Of a stretch of DNA of 64,000 nucleotides, positions 49,701 to 56,918 are shown in pieces. Under the pieces are notes generated by a model. That model saw nothing but the letters and a program-made list of their open reading frames with translations, was not told where the DNA came from and made no database searches. The translations under genes were made by a program, and so were the position numbers. Source of the DNA: Paragorgia papillata (lineage: Eukaryota; Cnidaria; Anthozoa; Scleralcyonacea; Coralliidae); assembly GCA_035771165.1 (NCBI GenBank), contig JAWNZC010000122.1, positions 157,501-221,500 on the forward strand, read 5' to 3'. Numbering within the stretch: the stretch's first letter is position 1; each line of letters begins with the position of its first letter.

Positions 49701-52700
49701 TAATCCTGTACATAATTGTAACACCCGATCTGGCTCGTCCTCACTTCTTAAAACCCCACAATGTAAAACTAGTACCTTTCAAGGATCTTACTTTAATAGA
49801 ATAGTTAAACCCTGGAACTATTTACTTAAGCATGCACCATCTGATGTATTTTCTTCTTTAACTAGGTTTAAGTCCTATCTACGCCTAACTTATACTGAAC
49901 TCATGAACACCACCTTTGACCCAGATTCGCCTCGTTCCTATTCCATATGCAGGAATTGTTCCTGTCATGTCTAGTCCAACTTAATCTTCGATAGATCTAT
50001 GTATATATCATTACTTTTATTTTATTTTAATTTTACGGTGAGCACCTTGCATGGGACTTTCTCGTTCGTGCTCGCCGAATTTGGACTTGTAATTTTATAC
50101 TTTTTTTTTTCTCTCTCTCTTGGTCCAAATAAAAGTTGAAAGAACAAAAAATATTACTATTATTGTGATACTATTGCAATAGTATTTGTAATAGTTGAAA
50201 AATAATACTATTGCAATACTATTGTGATAGTACGCATATATGGTAATGTAAAAGTTGAAAATACTATCGCTATAATATTGCAATAGTTCTGATATTAATC
50301 ATATTATTGCAATAGTCAGGTTATGGAGAGGGGCATAAGAAAGTGTGGTCTAAAAATGGAGGATGTGCAAGAGAGAGAGAGAAGTGGAGAAAACTGCTGT
50401 GGGGGAAATGACTGTAAAACAAGTGTTGTTGTATTGCAATAGTATTGCAACAGTATTATAATTTTATTACTACCCATATTACTAGAAATATCATTAGATA
50501 TTTCCTATACATCTGTAGACAGCGATGGATTTACAGGGGGTGCATGGATTCATTGGATTTATTGGATTTCCCCCCATTATTTTCTATAATTTTAAATGTA
50601 TTTGTATAATAAAATGTCCACTTTATCCCTAAATTTATTTGACACCTTCCAGGTTTAATAAAATGCACTATTGAAAACACAATTTAAAACTTTTAAATCT
50701 TTCTTCAAAGTACCATCAGAATGCAGGAAATGCCATTTTGGACCCCCCTAGGAATGGTTTGACTAAGGTGAAAAAAATTCTACCCCTGCAGCACCCCCCC
50801 CCCCCCTGGGTTATGGGGAAAATATACAGCTATCATTTATGGAGAAATTACAATGGTCTGATAGGGTTAGCAGTGGACACTATTGTCCCAACTTTAATGA
50901 AGAGGTTAAGCCCAACTTCCAATACAGTAATACCAATATTCTACACTTCTACTTCTGATTTGTTGTCATATTCGAAATTTGATAAGCTTGTGAATTTGAA
51001 TGCGAATACTGAAACTGTGAAACATGGTGGGTAATATAAACCTCGAAGAGTCTTACTTCTGCAAGCATATGATGATGCATTATAGATGAGGAAGAGCTTC
51101 TTCTTGCCCTAAAGCTAAGAAAATTAGAATGACCAGATCCCTTATTCGGTCTGCATCATCCAATCAAGCTGACTTCCAAAATTCGGCCTACTTTGGAAGT
51201 GTTGACTACCAAAATCCCGTACGCCACCATTAAATGATCTACTGCGCATGATCAGAACTGTATTCAGTATTGGTACTCACATCGGAAGTCGAACTTAACC
51301 TCATTAATATCTAGGCTAGGTTATTAATAGATACATGTACATATACTAAGTGTGAGCAGCGAGTTGTTTCTCGAAAGCTTGAGTTCCAATCTATTTTACA
51401 CAATAAGTTGTGGATCTGTTTTTGAGTCGAACTCAAACTCTACTATCTTAAAAATCTAGCTATATTGAACAAGAGTTGTTTACCTTTTCATGTATATTTC
51501 TTAACAGTTTTTTTAGCATACAGTACATGTAATTTACCCCATTATCTCAAACCTTGGCTATCTCAAACCTTGGCTATCTCAAACTATTTGCTATCTGAGT
51601 TCAAGATAGCAAATTCCTTTGCAGAACCAAGGTAAAAGATGTATTTGATAAGCTTAGGTCAAATATATCAACACTCTGCACTTCAAATGATGAATCTCTT
51701 TTGTTTCAACTGACAAAATGCACACATGTTTCCATATAATGTAGTTTTAAAATTATGATATATAATTTAGATTTAGAGTACACTTTGTATAAAGTATTAA
51801 CAGAATTGCAAGTAACATTTAGACACAGTCAAAGCTTTTTAACATGAGCACAATAAATATTTAGGACAAGGTATACTAATCCTATTTGCAATGCCCCTTG
51901 AACTCCAGCACTTAACAAGTGTAGTTGATAAAAAAAGAACAGGAAATTGCTAAATGTGTTTGTTAAGTGTTTTTCTATGCCAAAAAGCCCAGAGAAGGCT
52001 GTTTTTGAAAACTCAACAGCAGACACAAGGTTACTGTTTAGATTGAAAAGCTCTTGACCTACACGGTCACCCCGAGGCAGTGGAGGAACTAGGGAAACAG
52101 TTAGAAAATAGTTCAGCTCAGCATCAAATCTGTGATATATTGTATATATAGTATTTAGTAGCAATGCCAGGGCCTACTGTGCACATACTATAGTCTGATG
52201 TGATATGATATGTCATAGAAGATAACTATTATTATTATTGAAGGTATTGAAAGTAATTATTTGTTTAACCTGGCGTGCAAAGGTCAAATGTGGCCTGAAA
52301 ATACAAACTGATACAAACCATTATAATGACAGGAAACGGTTTCCGGTAACGGCAAGGCAAGCGAAAAACATAACAAGCAGACAAAACTTTATAGCCAAAT
52401 TATAGAAAAGAAGCAACGTTTTCAAAATATCCTCAGGATGGAACCAGGGACATTGCATGCACACGCCGCGACGGACAAAAAACAAAACCTTATATTAAAA
52501 TTGTTTGTCAATAACCGCCGATCTCAAATACCTTTCACAAACAATACAATGCATGCAGATTGTATCCTATCAAGCGGAGATCAAATGTGAACTCGTCGAA
52601 ATATTTCGCTATTAAGGAAGAGAGGAAACGTCGCAAGCTATTTCCATATTGTTTAACATAAGAAAATATGGACTACTAATCTGCCCATAAAAATTCCTTC

Positions 52701-54615
52701 CTTTGCGTTTTGAGCAATCGCTACGTCCAAATATGTGTCGCAAATCGCTGTATTGCGTACATAAAGCAAATTATTCTTCAGCGTTTGTATAGTATAAAAA
52801 ATTATTAAAGGCGTTCATTCAGACATGACGGGGTTGTATTAAAACCAGTTCGGGGCTGTTTTCAGCAGTTTCTATATAAAATTGTGTACAAGTTACCTGT
52901 ATGCTGTCAATTCGAGTGGGTTTTTCCGTTCAAGATCATCGACCCATCGCACTTTCAAAACTTCGGAAAGATAAGGCTCAAAATTATCGGCGCTGAAATA
53001 TAGAAAAATAGTACACGGCGTGAACGGTTGGTTGGTCAGGGCGAGCTTTATTAATATATATCATAGGAAACTACCATGCGGGTTAAACAAAACTAAACTA
53101 AATCATTCAACCTTCCCACGTTTTAAATAAATCCCTGTTATTACACGGCTACCAATGTTAATAGTATTGGGAAAATAGAAAGCTTTTTTAAGCGATACGA
53201 GCGCATTTTAACAAGAACTCGACGAACTGATGTACAATATAATAATGAATATATAAGCTTAACTTATATATAATTTTTAATAATAAAAGAGCGGTCAATA
53301 TTGTCATGGAATATCGGAAAATCACTTTAAAATTCCTATCTTTCGCAGCAATCTTGCAAATCGGTATGTTAAAAAGGTTTCTAGTGTACACGTTTATAAA
53401 ACGTTAAACGCCTTCTCGTGAGTGGGAATCCCAACGGTTTATATGTTTTTTTATGTGAACGTAAATAATAATCTCAAGTTGCCCAGAGCCAGGAAGAAGC
53501 AAGCTGATTATTTACAAAACAGGTCAAAAACATTTCAAAAAACTGATCCCTTCACGTAGGGGAAATCAACGATAAACGTTTGAGCGAGTTAATAACAACA
53601 TGACTGCTAATACGGAAGACATACATATATCGACGCAAAGAATTTATATTATAGAAATTCAATTATAACAATAAACATTTATTCCTTTTATAAAAGGAAA
53701 AGATGAAATATTTTCGCTACACACAATAACAGGGATCGTGCTATAGACACAAACAGTAATATTTCCGAAGCTCTTTGGGAGCATTTGAGGTGAAAATACA
53801 AAGGAAGGGCCATATATTAAAACGTTTAAACAGCATCTCAAAAGGCTATTTAAGATTTTAGGTCGTACAAAGCTCACACAAGTGGGCATCGCGAAGTTTA
53901 TATTGTCGACAATTTCGAATTACATACGAACACGGTTTGACGTTTAAATAAACTACTTAGTTGCTTCATAGTATAAAAGTAGCCGTCTCGATCGTAGAGA
54001 GGAATCGTGAAAAGCAAGGCGTAGCGATGGACTTACTTTATTTCAGCTTTCTTGCTAAATAGCCCTCGTAGTAAACGAGCGTGTAGATCGGCCAAGAAAC
54101 GACTATCTTCTTCGCCCCCAGATATCATCAAGGCATCTTCGAGGTCCTATTAAAGCAATAAAATAGATATATATACACGTAAGGACACTGGCGCTTTAAA
54201 AGCAGGCAATGAAATCGACATGTTGTTGTCGTCGATTTCAAGTCATGTAGATTTCATCGGCCAAGCACGCGATGTGTGGCCACTAAACGTCAGAAATGGA
54301 AGCGCTCAAACCGGCCTTCTTCCATACCCAGTCGTACCGGAAAAACATCATAAAATACCTTCAACTACTGCCGAGCTAGGGTAATGCTCGAAAACCTACC
54401 TCGATTTCAAAATCGGTCAATCCAAAAGCGGAGCGAAACAGCGAGCAGAAATGGGCAATGCTTGGTACTTGCCACCACGACCGAATTTCTACAAACAACA
54501 AAGACACTTCAGCGATTAGCACACGGCATAAAACGGTCTCAGGGTTACTAACTAATGAGTTGACTACACGAACAAAATTTAGACGACACGATAAAAGCAA
54601 TAGATTACCGTCCAT
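22677..54615 (-). CDS. CECR2: CECR2, bromodomain histone acetyl-lysine reader
   Basis: Sixteen coding exons join in phase to 1150 residues: 54609-54615, 54400-54488, 54037-54146, 52897-52992, 39620-39707, 36757-36995, 33960-34212, 32006-32216, 31026-31182, 30526-30569, 29166-29257, 28850-28915, 27518-27578, 25717-26301, 24781-25122, 22677-23689. The N-terminus ([20 protein letters not shown]) and [10 protein letters not shown]...[12 protein letters not shown] (134-162) match vertebrate CECR2 closely. A poly-Lys segment, acidic stretch, EEEWEHL region and REERQWL helix follow in the vertebrate order. The bromodomain (about 418-520) has WPF 443-445, PMDL 464-467 and the acetyl-lysine Asn500 in LEYNGEES. 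The C-terminus is Met/Pro/Gln-rich. CECR2 partners ISWI ATPases such as SNF2L in chromatin remodelling. Intron 4 is 13.2 kb. The C-terminus is uncertain (see exon 16). Confidence 0.93.
23880..24300. repeat. Fragments with TCCGCTTAAGAGGGGTGTCC and hairpin-minisatellite units
   Basis: Two tandem, about 115-bp segments each contain one TAAAATCGTCTGRCRTTAGC unit and AAGTGTTAAAGAGATAGG. The flanks have GTCCGCTTAAGAG motifs typical of Tigger-type ends. Confidence 0.55.
24375..24660. mobile_element. Short TIR element (GAGATATGGTCTGGAAACT ends)
   Basis: The left end GAGATATGGTCTGGAAACTC and right end AGTTTCCAGACCATATCTCG are inverted. The interior matches 12100-12240. Lies in the intron between CECR2 exons 15 and 16. 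Confidence 0.75.
24781..26301 (-). CDS. CECR2: CECR2 exons 14-15
   Basis: Exon 14 (25717-26301) starts [20 protein letters not shown], the end of the bromodomain helix C (vertebrate [21 protein letters not shown]), then an acidic patch and Met/Pro/Gly-rich sequence. Exon 15 (24781-25122) continues [15 protein letters not shown], including a run of seven prolines. Low-complexity, probably disordered. Confidence 0.85.
25555..25685. repeat. Hairpin element (GGATATCC palindromic centre)
   Basis: GAAGAGTGTTTCATCAGGAT and GTTTGGATATCCTGATGAAA are inverted around 25627. One of several look-alike hairpins with a GATATAxxACAC...CTCG organisation (12536-12620, 27660-27835, 35830-36000, 39805-39890, 62700-62810). 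Confidence 0.6.
27518..30569 (-). CDS. CECR2: CECR2 exons 10-13, bromodomain
   Basis: Four small exons: 30526-30569 ([14 protein letters not shown]), 29166-29257 ([16 protein letters not shown], then [11 protein letters not shown]), 28850-28915 ([19 protein letters not shown]) and 27518-27578 ([20 protein letters not shown]). Together they give the WPF shelf, ZA loop, PMDL and conserved Asn of an intact bromodomain. No key residue is missing. Their introns hold the 61-bp array, a TIR element and the CCACCTGA array. Confidence 0.92.
27660..27835. repeat. Hairpin element (ATTACACGG ends)
   Basis: ATTACACGG...GGATTTTATGTTCGAG and ACATAAAATCCATATATTCG...CCGTGTAAT are inverted around a GAGCGCAGCGAACGAG centre. 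Lies between CECR2 exons 13 and 14, 80 bp from exon 13. Confidence 0.65.
28170..28715. repeat. CCACCACCACCTGA tandem array
   Basis: About 545 bp of CCACCACCACCTGA with blocks of pure CAC. Located between CECR2 exons 12 and 13. The minus-strand [13 protein letters not shown]s are artefacts. Confidence 0.96.
29931..30346. mobile_element. TIR element with 66-bp ends, inserted in the 61-bp array
   Basis: The left end AATCTCGTTCCCAGAGCCCA and the right end are near-perfect inverted repeats for 66 bp (including CACGTTCCCCAC and AATCCGTTTCAA). The interior holds the ORF at 30078-30263. Confidence 0.85.
30078..30263 (+). pseudogene. Gene-start fragment with CRCC motif carried by a TIR element
   Basis: 61 codons from an ATG in good context (AAAAATGTCGG): [49 protein letters not shown], ending in the right TIR. 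The CRxC...DLF...ILSRF pattern resembles the first part of ZAD-like zinc-binding domains, but the second Cys pair is absent. Function unknown; a captured exon or an accessory transposon gene. Confidence 0.4.
30620..30940. mobile_element. GTTGCA-rich TIR element
   Basis: GCAACTTTGTTGCACGTATT and its inverse TTGTTGCTCGTATTACTTCA lie at the ends. Internal CAACAAAATT/AATTTTGTTG inverted motifs. Between CECR2 exons 9 and 10. Confidence 0.6.
31026..32216 (-). CDS. CECR2: CECR2 exons 8-9, coiled-coil region
   Basis: Exon 8 (32006-32216) is a charged helix, [19 protein letters not shown] onward to [13 protein letters not shown]. Exon 9 (31026-31182) carries [20 protein letters not shown], the counterpart of KLREERAWLLAQGKELPPEL. 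The exon 8 donor is the weak GTTCGT, but phase and homology support it. Confidence 0.88.
31532..31983. mobile_element. TTAA-flanked MITE, family C
   Basis: TTAAAGGGTATTGGCAATAA at the left and GCCAATGTCCTTTAA at the right. Two inverted TGACGTCA sites (about 31676 and 31838). Between CECR2 exons 8 and 9. Confidence 0.8.
32656..32984. mobile_element. Mariner-like MITE
   Basis: TACAGTGTGTATCAAAAAAA with CCGGAACCC at the left is mirrored by GGGTTCCGG and TTTTTTTCATACACACTGTA at the right, with TA at both ends. Interior inverted TTTGAAAGCCCT. No transposase. Confidence 0.8.
33240..33940. mobile_element. Family B MITE inserted in a family A MITE
   Basis: 33240-33394 is one arm of family A, broken at ...AAACTTAA. 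A complete family B element follows (33396-33915). Family A then resumes with TTAATTTTCGTTTCATAGGC ACTTTAAA. TTAA lies at both junctions. Confidence 0.8.
33960..34212 (-). CDS. CECR2: CECR2 exon 7
   Basis: 253 nt. An acidic stretch ([18 protein letters not shown]) is followed by [18 protein letters not shown] and [16 protein letters not shown], matching WWLLCQTEEEWRQVTESF in vertebrate CECR2. Confidence 0.9.
34268..34640. mobile_element. TIR element (GCCGCACAGACGACC ends, TTCCTTGACAAG repeats)
   Basis: GCGCCGCACAGACGACCACG at the left is mirrored by GGTCGTCTGTGCGGGGC at the right. The interior repeats TTTCCTTGACAAG and its inverse at least ten times. It lies about 55 bp upstream of CECR2 exon 7. 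Confidence 0.75.
34795..35178. mobile_element. TIR element built of CCCCGAGATAACTCGG repeats
   Basis: AGGGGCTGTTCACACGAGAC at the left, GTCATGTGAACAGGCCCTTA-like at the right. The interior is about a dozen direct and inverted copies of CCCCGAGATAACTCGG. Similar organisation to the elements at 3312, 34268 and 39165. Confidence 0.75.
35387..36000. mobile_element. Family C MITE and an adjoining hairpin element
   Basis: 35387-35820 has the family C arms with TGACGTCA at about 35524 and 35697. 35830-36000 is a hairpin with TATCAAACACTCGAAAGTTG and its inverse. Confidence 0.65.
36108..36562. mobile_element. AACAAGTTGTT-rich TIR element
   Basis: Bounded by TACACGCATAAAAACGCACA and TTTTTACGCGTGTAA. 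The interior is the reverse complement of 2390-2872 and nearly identical, including GAACGTGTTGATACATCAAC. A recent copy. Between CECR2 exons 5 and 6, downstream of exon 6. Confidence 0.85.
36757..36995 (-). CDS. CECR2: CECR2 exon 6
   Basis: 239 nt encoding [29 protein letters not shown] and a long Lys/Arg tract ending [10 protein letters not shown]. The donor GTATTT leaves two bases that complete Ser with exon 7. The basic tract could act in nuclear import or DNA contact (inference). Confidence 0.92.
37050..37910. mobile_element. 860-bp TIR element (GGCCCTATTGCATCATGG ends)
   Basis: 37070-37160 and 37826-37907 are inverted (CTGCCTCCTCCACAGGCCCT, ATTGCATCATGGACAGGTCA). The interior is AT-rich without a gene. 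It starts about 55 bp upstream of CECR2 exon 6. Confidence 0.75.
37911..39164. other. CECR2 intron 5, unique-looking part
   Basis: No exon or strong repeat was recognised. A minus-strand ORF at 38572-38781 has no recognisable family and no matching splice context. Confidence 0.4.
39165..39335. mobile_element. Short MITE (GTCCCGGCAAA / GGGACGG repeats)
   Basis: CGTCCCGGCAAAGCGGGACG and ATCCCGGCAATCGTCCCGTC are inverted around ACGTCCCGGCAAAC. Ends with ATGTAAACAGCCCCC, like the GGGGCTGTTTACAT elements at 3312 and 34795. Confidence 0.6.
39620..39707 (-). CDS. CECR2: CECR2 exon 5
   Basis: 88 nt encoding [20 protein letters not shown] and then VDDVAEHLK, matching vertebrate RVEILHRLCDYRLDADDV. 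It is separated from exon 4 by the 13.2-kb repeat-filled intron. Confidence 0.9.
40310..40800. mobile_element. Family A MITE with a duplicated end
   Basis: The end sequence TTAAAGTGCCTGTGAAGCGA (40315) is followed by a second start TTAAAGTGCCTATGAAACGA (40434), then the rest of the element to about 40800. Confidence 0.7.
40860..40990 (-). ncRNA. Hammerhead-like core in a Penelope-type tail (weak)
   Basis: On the minus strand, CTGACGA (40894-40888), AGGGCC-TTGG-CTC, GAAAC and GTTA follow in the order of a minimal hammerhead with a two-pair stem III. A partial tandem copy of the GCCCTTCGTCAGAGAGAAAC stretch lies at 40937-40986. The stem II closing pair is poor. Confidence 0.35.
41434..42480. 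other. Truncated family B MITE and G-rich unknown repeat
   Basis: 41434-41720 is the left half of family B. 42060-42480 contains GGGGGTCCGGGGGCATGCCC and poly-C/poly-G runs resembling 50520-50800. No coding sequence seen. In CECR2 intron 4. Confidence 0.5.
42800..43125. repeat. Tandem duplication, unit about 160 bp
   Basis: Two copies: GTGTTAATGTTTCC...GACGGA...AAGATGAATAAAAAA...GGCCATAACAAGAGGTA...AACATGTTTACACTATTCGG, starting near 42807 and 42968. Confidence 0.8.
43335..43510. mobile_element. MITE related to 14843-15040
   Basis: ATAGACCACTTTCATAATGG is mirrored by CTATTATGAAAGTGGTTTAT; internal ATTCTTTTATGTGCATCTAA and its inverse. Confidence 0.7.
44290..47060. repeat. 2.8-kb satellite array of a 14-bp unit
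   Basis: About 195 copies of ATATAACTTTTGAT with point variants (TTCTGAT, TTCGAT, ATACAACTT, ATAGAACTT) and rare units shortened to ATAACGTTTGAT. The minus-strand unit has no stop codon in any frame, so all three frames stay open for hundreds of codons (up to 863). These are not genes. Located in CECR2 intron 4. Confidence 0.97.
47419..47885. mobile_element. Family C MITE
   Basis: Starts AGGGTATTGGCAACAAAAAT and ends GTGCTATTCCCCTTTAA. TGACGTCA occurs near 47562 and 47737. Between CECR2 exons 4 and 5. Confidence 0.75.
47975..48533. mobile_element. hAT-like MITE with GTAACTAGTTAC repeats, copy 1
   Basis: Ends CAGTGCTGTAAAAGTAAC and GTTACTCACAGCACT. The interior contains many copies of the palindrome GTAACTAGTTAC. 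A near-identical copy lies at 55835-56360. Confidence 0.8.
49675..50130 (+). mobile_element. 5'-truncated LINE (CR1/L2-like), 3' end
   Basis: Frame 49675-49974 encodes about 99 residues of the reverse-transcriptase ORF C-terminus: [46 protein letters not shown] and a final [12 protein letters not shown]. The R-x-G, F-N-R-V-x-x-W-N and F-K-x-x-L pattern is typical of this region. A 3' UTR of about 150 bp follows. No ATG is expected because the 5' end is lost. In CECR2 intron 4, opposite strand. Confidence 0.65.
50140..52896. other. CECR2 intron 4, unique-looking part
   Basis: 50140-50300 has ACTATTGCAATAGTATT-type short repeats; 50520-50830 is a G/C-run repeat like 42080-42480. The remainder is AT-rich with no exon I can support. 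Short ORFs here lack splice context or known motifs. Confidence 0.4.
52897..54146 (-). CDS. CECR2: CECR2 exons 3-4
   Basis: Exon 3 (54037-54146) encodes [18 protein letters not shown] and then [18 protein letters not shown]. Exon 4 (52897-52992) encodes [16 protein letters not shown] and then [12 protein letters not shown]. Both align with the vertebrate [20 protein letters not shown] region. Donors are GTAAGT and GTAACT. Confidence 0.87.
53000..54030. other. CECR2 intron 3
   Basis: AT-rich sequence without recognisable coding or repeat structure. Confidence 0.4.
54400..54615 (-). CDS. CECR2: CECR2 exons 1-2, start of translation
   Basis: Exon 1 contributes ATGGACG (54609-54615) before donor GTAATC. 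Exon 2 (54400-54488) starts after TTTGTAG. Joined they read [20 protein letters not shown], then [12 protein letters not shown]. The open frame upstream of exon 2 is intron, which is why a longer N-terminus should not be used. Confidence 0.88.
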
Positions 54616-54894
54616 TTGAACCTAGAGTCATATAAAAGACGAAACAATGACCAGAACGAAGAGACGTCCATGAACATCCGGGACCTAATCGTTAATTCTT
54701 CCCTCGACCAACCTCGAGATAAATTCTATAAAGTCGTTACCAGGACTTCTCTGCGACCAATGTTAACGTTTGTATTCACTTACGTCACGATTTTGTTTCT
54801 TTGTTTTTTACAAATTTATTTGGATCAAAAGTTCACAATCATAAAAGTACAACCACAGTATATTGTGTACTGCCCAGAGGTACTGCCCTAGCTC

Positions 54895-55432
54895 TTCTTA
54901 ATTCTCCCTTCCTTCTCTTCTCGTCCCTTTGCTTTTCTGTTCTTAATATTTTCGATCCCCTCTTCTCTAGATCTCTTCTTCCTTTCCTTTCGTCTCTGGC
55001 CTTCTCTTCTCGTCCCCTCTAGATCTCTTCGCCTCTCTCCCTTAATTTGCTTTCCGTTGCGCGCTTCTCTTTTCTTTTCCTCTCTCTATTTAGTTTCTCT
55101 CTTATCATTTTATTTTATCTTATCTTCTTCTCCTCTCCCCCCTTCTCTTTTCTTCTCTCCAGTCTTATCTTCTCTTCCTTTCTCTTCTCTTCCCTCTCTT
55201 CTCTTCTCTTCCCTCTCTTCTCTTCCCTTCTCTTCCCTCTCTTCTCTTCCTTTCTCTTCCCTCTCTCCTCTTCCCTCTCTTCTCTTCCCTCTCCTCTCTT
55301 CCCTCTCTTCTCTTCCCTCTCTTCTCTTCCCTCTCCTCTCTTCCCTTCTCTTCCCTCTCTTCTCTTCCCTTCCGTCTTCTCTTCCCTCTCTTCTCTTCTC
55401 TCTCCTCTTCTCTCCCCTCCCCCTCCATTTTT
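54895..55432. repeat. Polypyrimidine tract (TCTCTTCCC)n
   Basis: More than 500 bp almost purely C/T on the plus strand, built of CTTCTCTTCCCTCT units. Mirror-symmetric purine/pyrimidine DNA of this kind can form triplexes. It lies 280 bp upstream of the CECR2 start codon. Confidence 0.95.
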
Positions 55433-55834
55433 GACAATAATCTCATGCGCTTTGCATTAATTAATTAGCAATACTTTGTACACACTAAAAGGAGCTACTA
55501 AAAACATACACGCCTGCATGCCTCAATTAACCCCCTTGTTATCAAAATAACGTTAAAAACAGAAAACAATTTTCCTAGCGGAAACATCCTTCTATAAAAA
55601 AGTTGAACATCGTCAAAATCTTATTATTTACAAACTCAATAAACCAGCTCACAGAGTTTTGACTGCGCAGTATAAGATTGTTCTTAGATTGGTGATAGCC
55701 AATCATCAATCGATACTCATAACACGTGACACCTACGTGGGGTTTGCGTGCAGGTCTACACATTCCTCTCGCGAAAACAAAATGGCGAGAAAAGTCATAC
55801 CAGTGAAATTACAAATTATATTACATGCATACAG

Positions 55835-56360
55835 TGCTGTAAAAGTTACATAATTTTTGTAACTAGTTACAGTTACATCGTTAGAAAAGTAACTAGTTAC
55901 CGATAAAAGTTACAATGAAAAGAAAGTAACTAGTTACAGCTACAAAGTTACTTCAAAAATTTTGTAACTAGTTACAAAGTTACATTCCTTTGTCCGTGTT
56001 ACTAGAATCGACAAAGAAATTACTGGTTTTTAGATGCCAGTCCATAATTATGTTTTACAGCTAAATGCCTAAATATAGTTGTCACTAAGCAGAAATAGCC
56101 AAATGTGTACATAATGTACCTTTATTATTATATCAAAACCATTTTTATCAAGAAAGAATGACATCCTCAACTGAATACATCAGTAACTATACTAGTCACA
56201 TTTTTAACCAAATATTGCAACTAGTTACAGTTCTTTAAAAAAGTAACTAGTTATAGTTACTTCTTCAAAAAGTAACTAGTTTCAGTTACAGTTACTTAAA
56301 AATTAATGTAACTAGTTACTGTAACTAGTTACTTGTAACGAAGTTACTCACAGCGCTGCA
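55835..56360. mobile_element. hAT-like MITE, copy 2
   Basis: CAGTGCTGTAAAAGTTACAT at the left and GTTACTCACAGCGCTG at the right. Possible 8-bp target duplication CATGCATA/CATGCATG. Nearly identical to 47975-48533. Confidence 0.85.
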
Positions 56361-56918
56361 TGCATGCATATATATAACGTTTTGTTAAAGGTCAATCCCG
56401 AAGTATCCCGAGTTCAAATCCGTCTCGAGTCGACATTTTGCAATTGAGTTACCATGAAGAATGTTCCTTAGATCTTAGGCCCCGTTTCGTGCCGGCACGA
56501 AAACCTATCCGGTATAGTGTGAACAGACTCGGCACGAAACGGCAAATAATTATGCCGTACGACACAACCAATCACTACGCTCTATTCTATTAATTTACTT
56601 CCGAAACGATTTCGAACTCCGTGGGTCACACTGGAGCTGGAACGGCACAAAAAGCTCTCCGATAAAAGATGTACCTCTTTCGAATCGGAGATGCGCGGCG
56701 GCGGTGTAGTGTCAACGGGGGCCTTATGCGGAGTCAAAACTCTATTAAAGCCCTATTATGTAAGTATACACCTTGGCTAATACCACCCTTTAGTTAGATT
56801 TTCTAGTTTAAAAAAACACTTTTTACAACACAACATTCACGTCTCACGACATTCGCGCGAGAAAATTCGCGCGAGGAATTTCGCGCGAGGAAGATCGTTG
56901 GATGCGTTTTCAGCAATG

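Larger units (their letters stand above)
54616..56918. other. Region between CECR2 start and zinc-finger gene stop
   Basis: Should hold the CECR2 promoter and 5' UTR. No core element is recognisable. It includes the pyrimidine tract, an hAT-like MITE and a CGTTTCGTGCCGGCACGAAA-type inverted repeat near 56470-56545. Confidence 0.5.

Noticed and set aside
54489..54615. A longer CECR2 N-terminus read straight through from the ATG at 54615
   Set aside because: A donor right after ATGGACG and an acceptor at 54489 join to MDEIRSWW; the in-between peptide has no family match.
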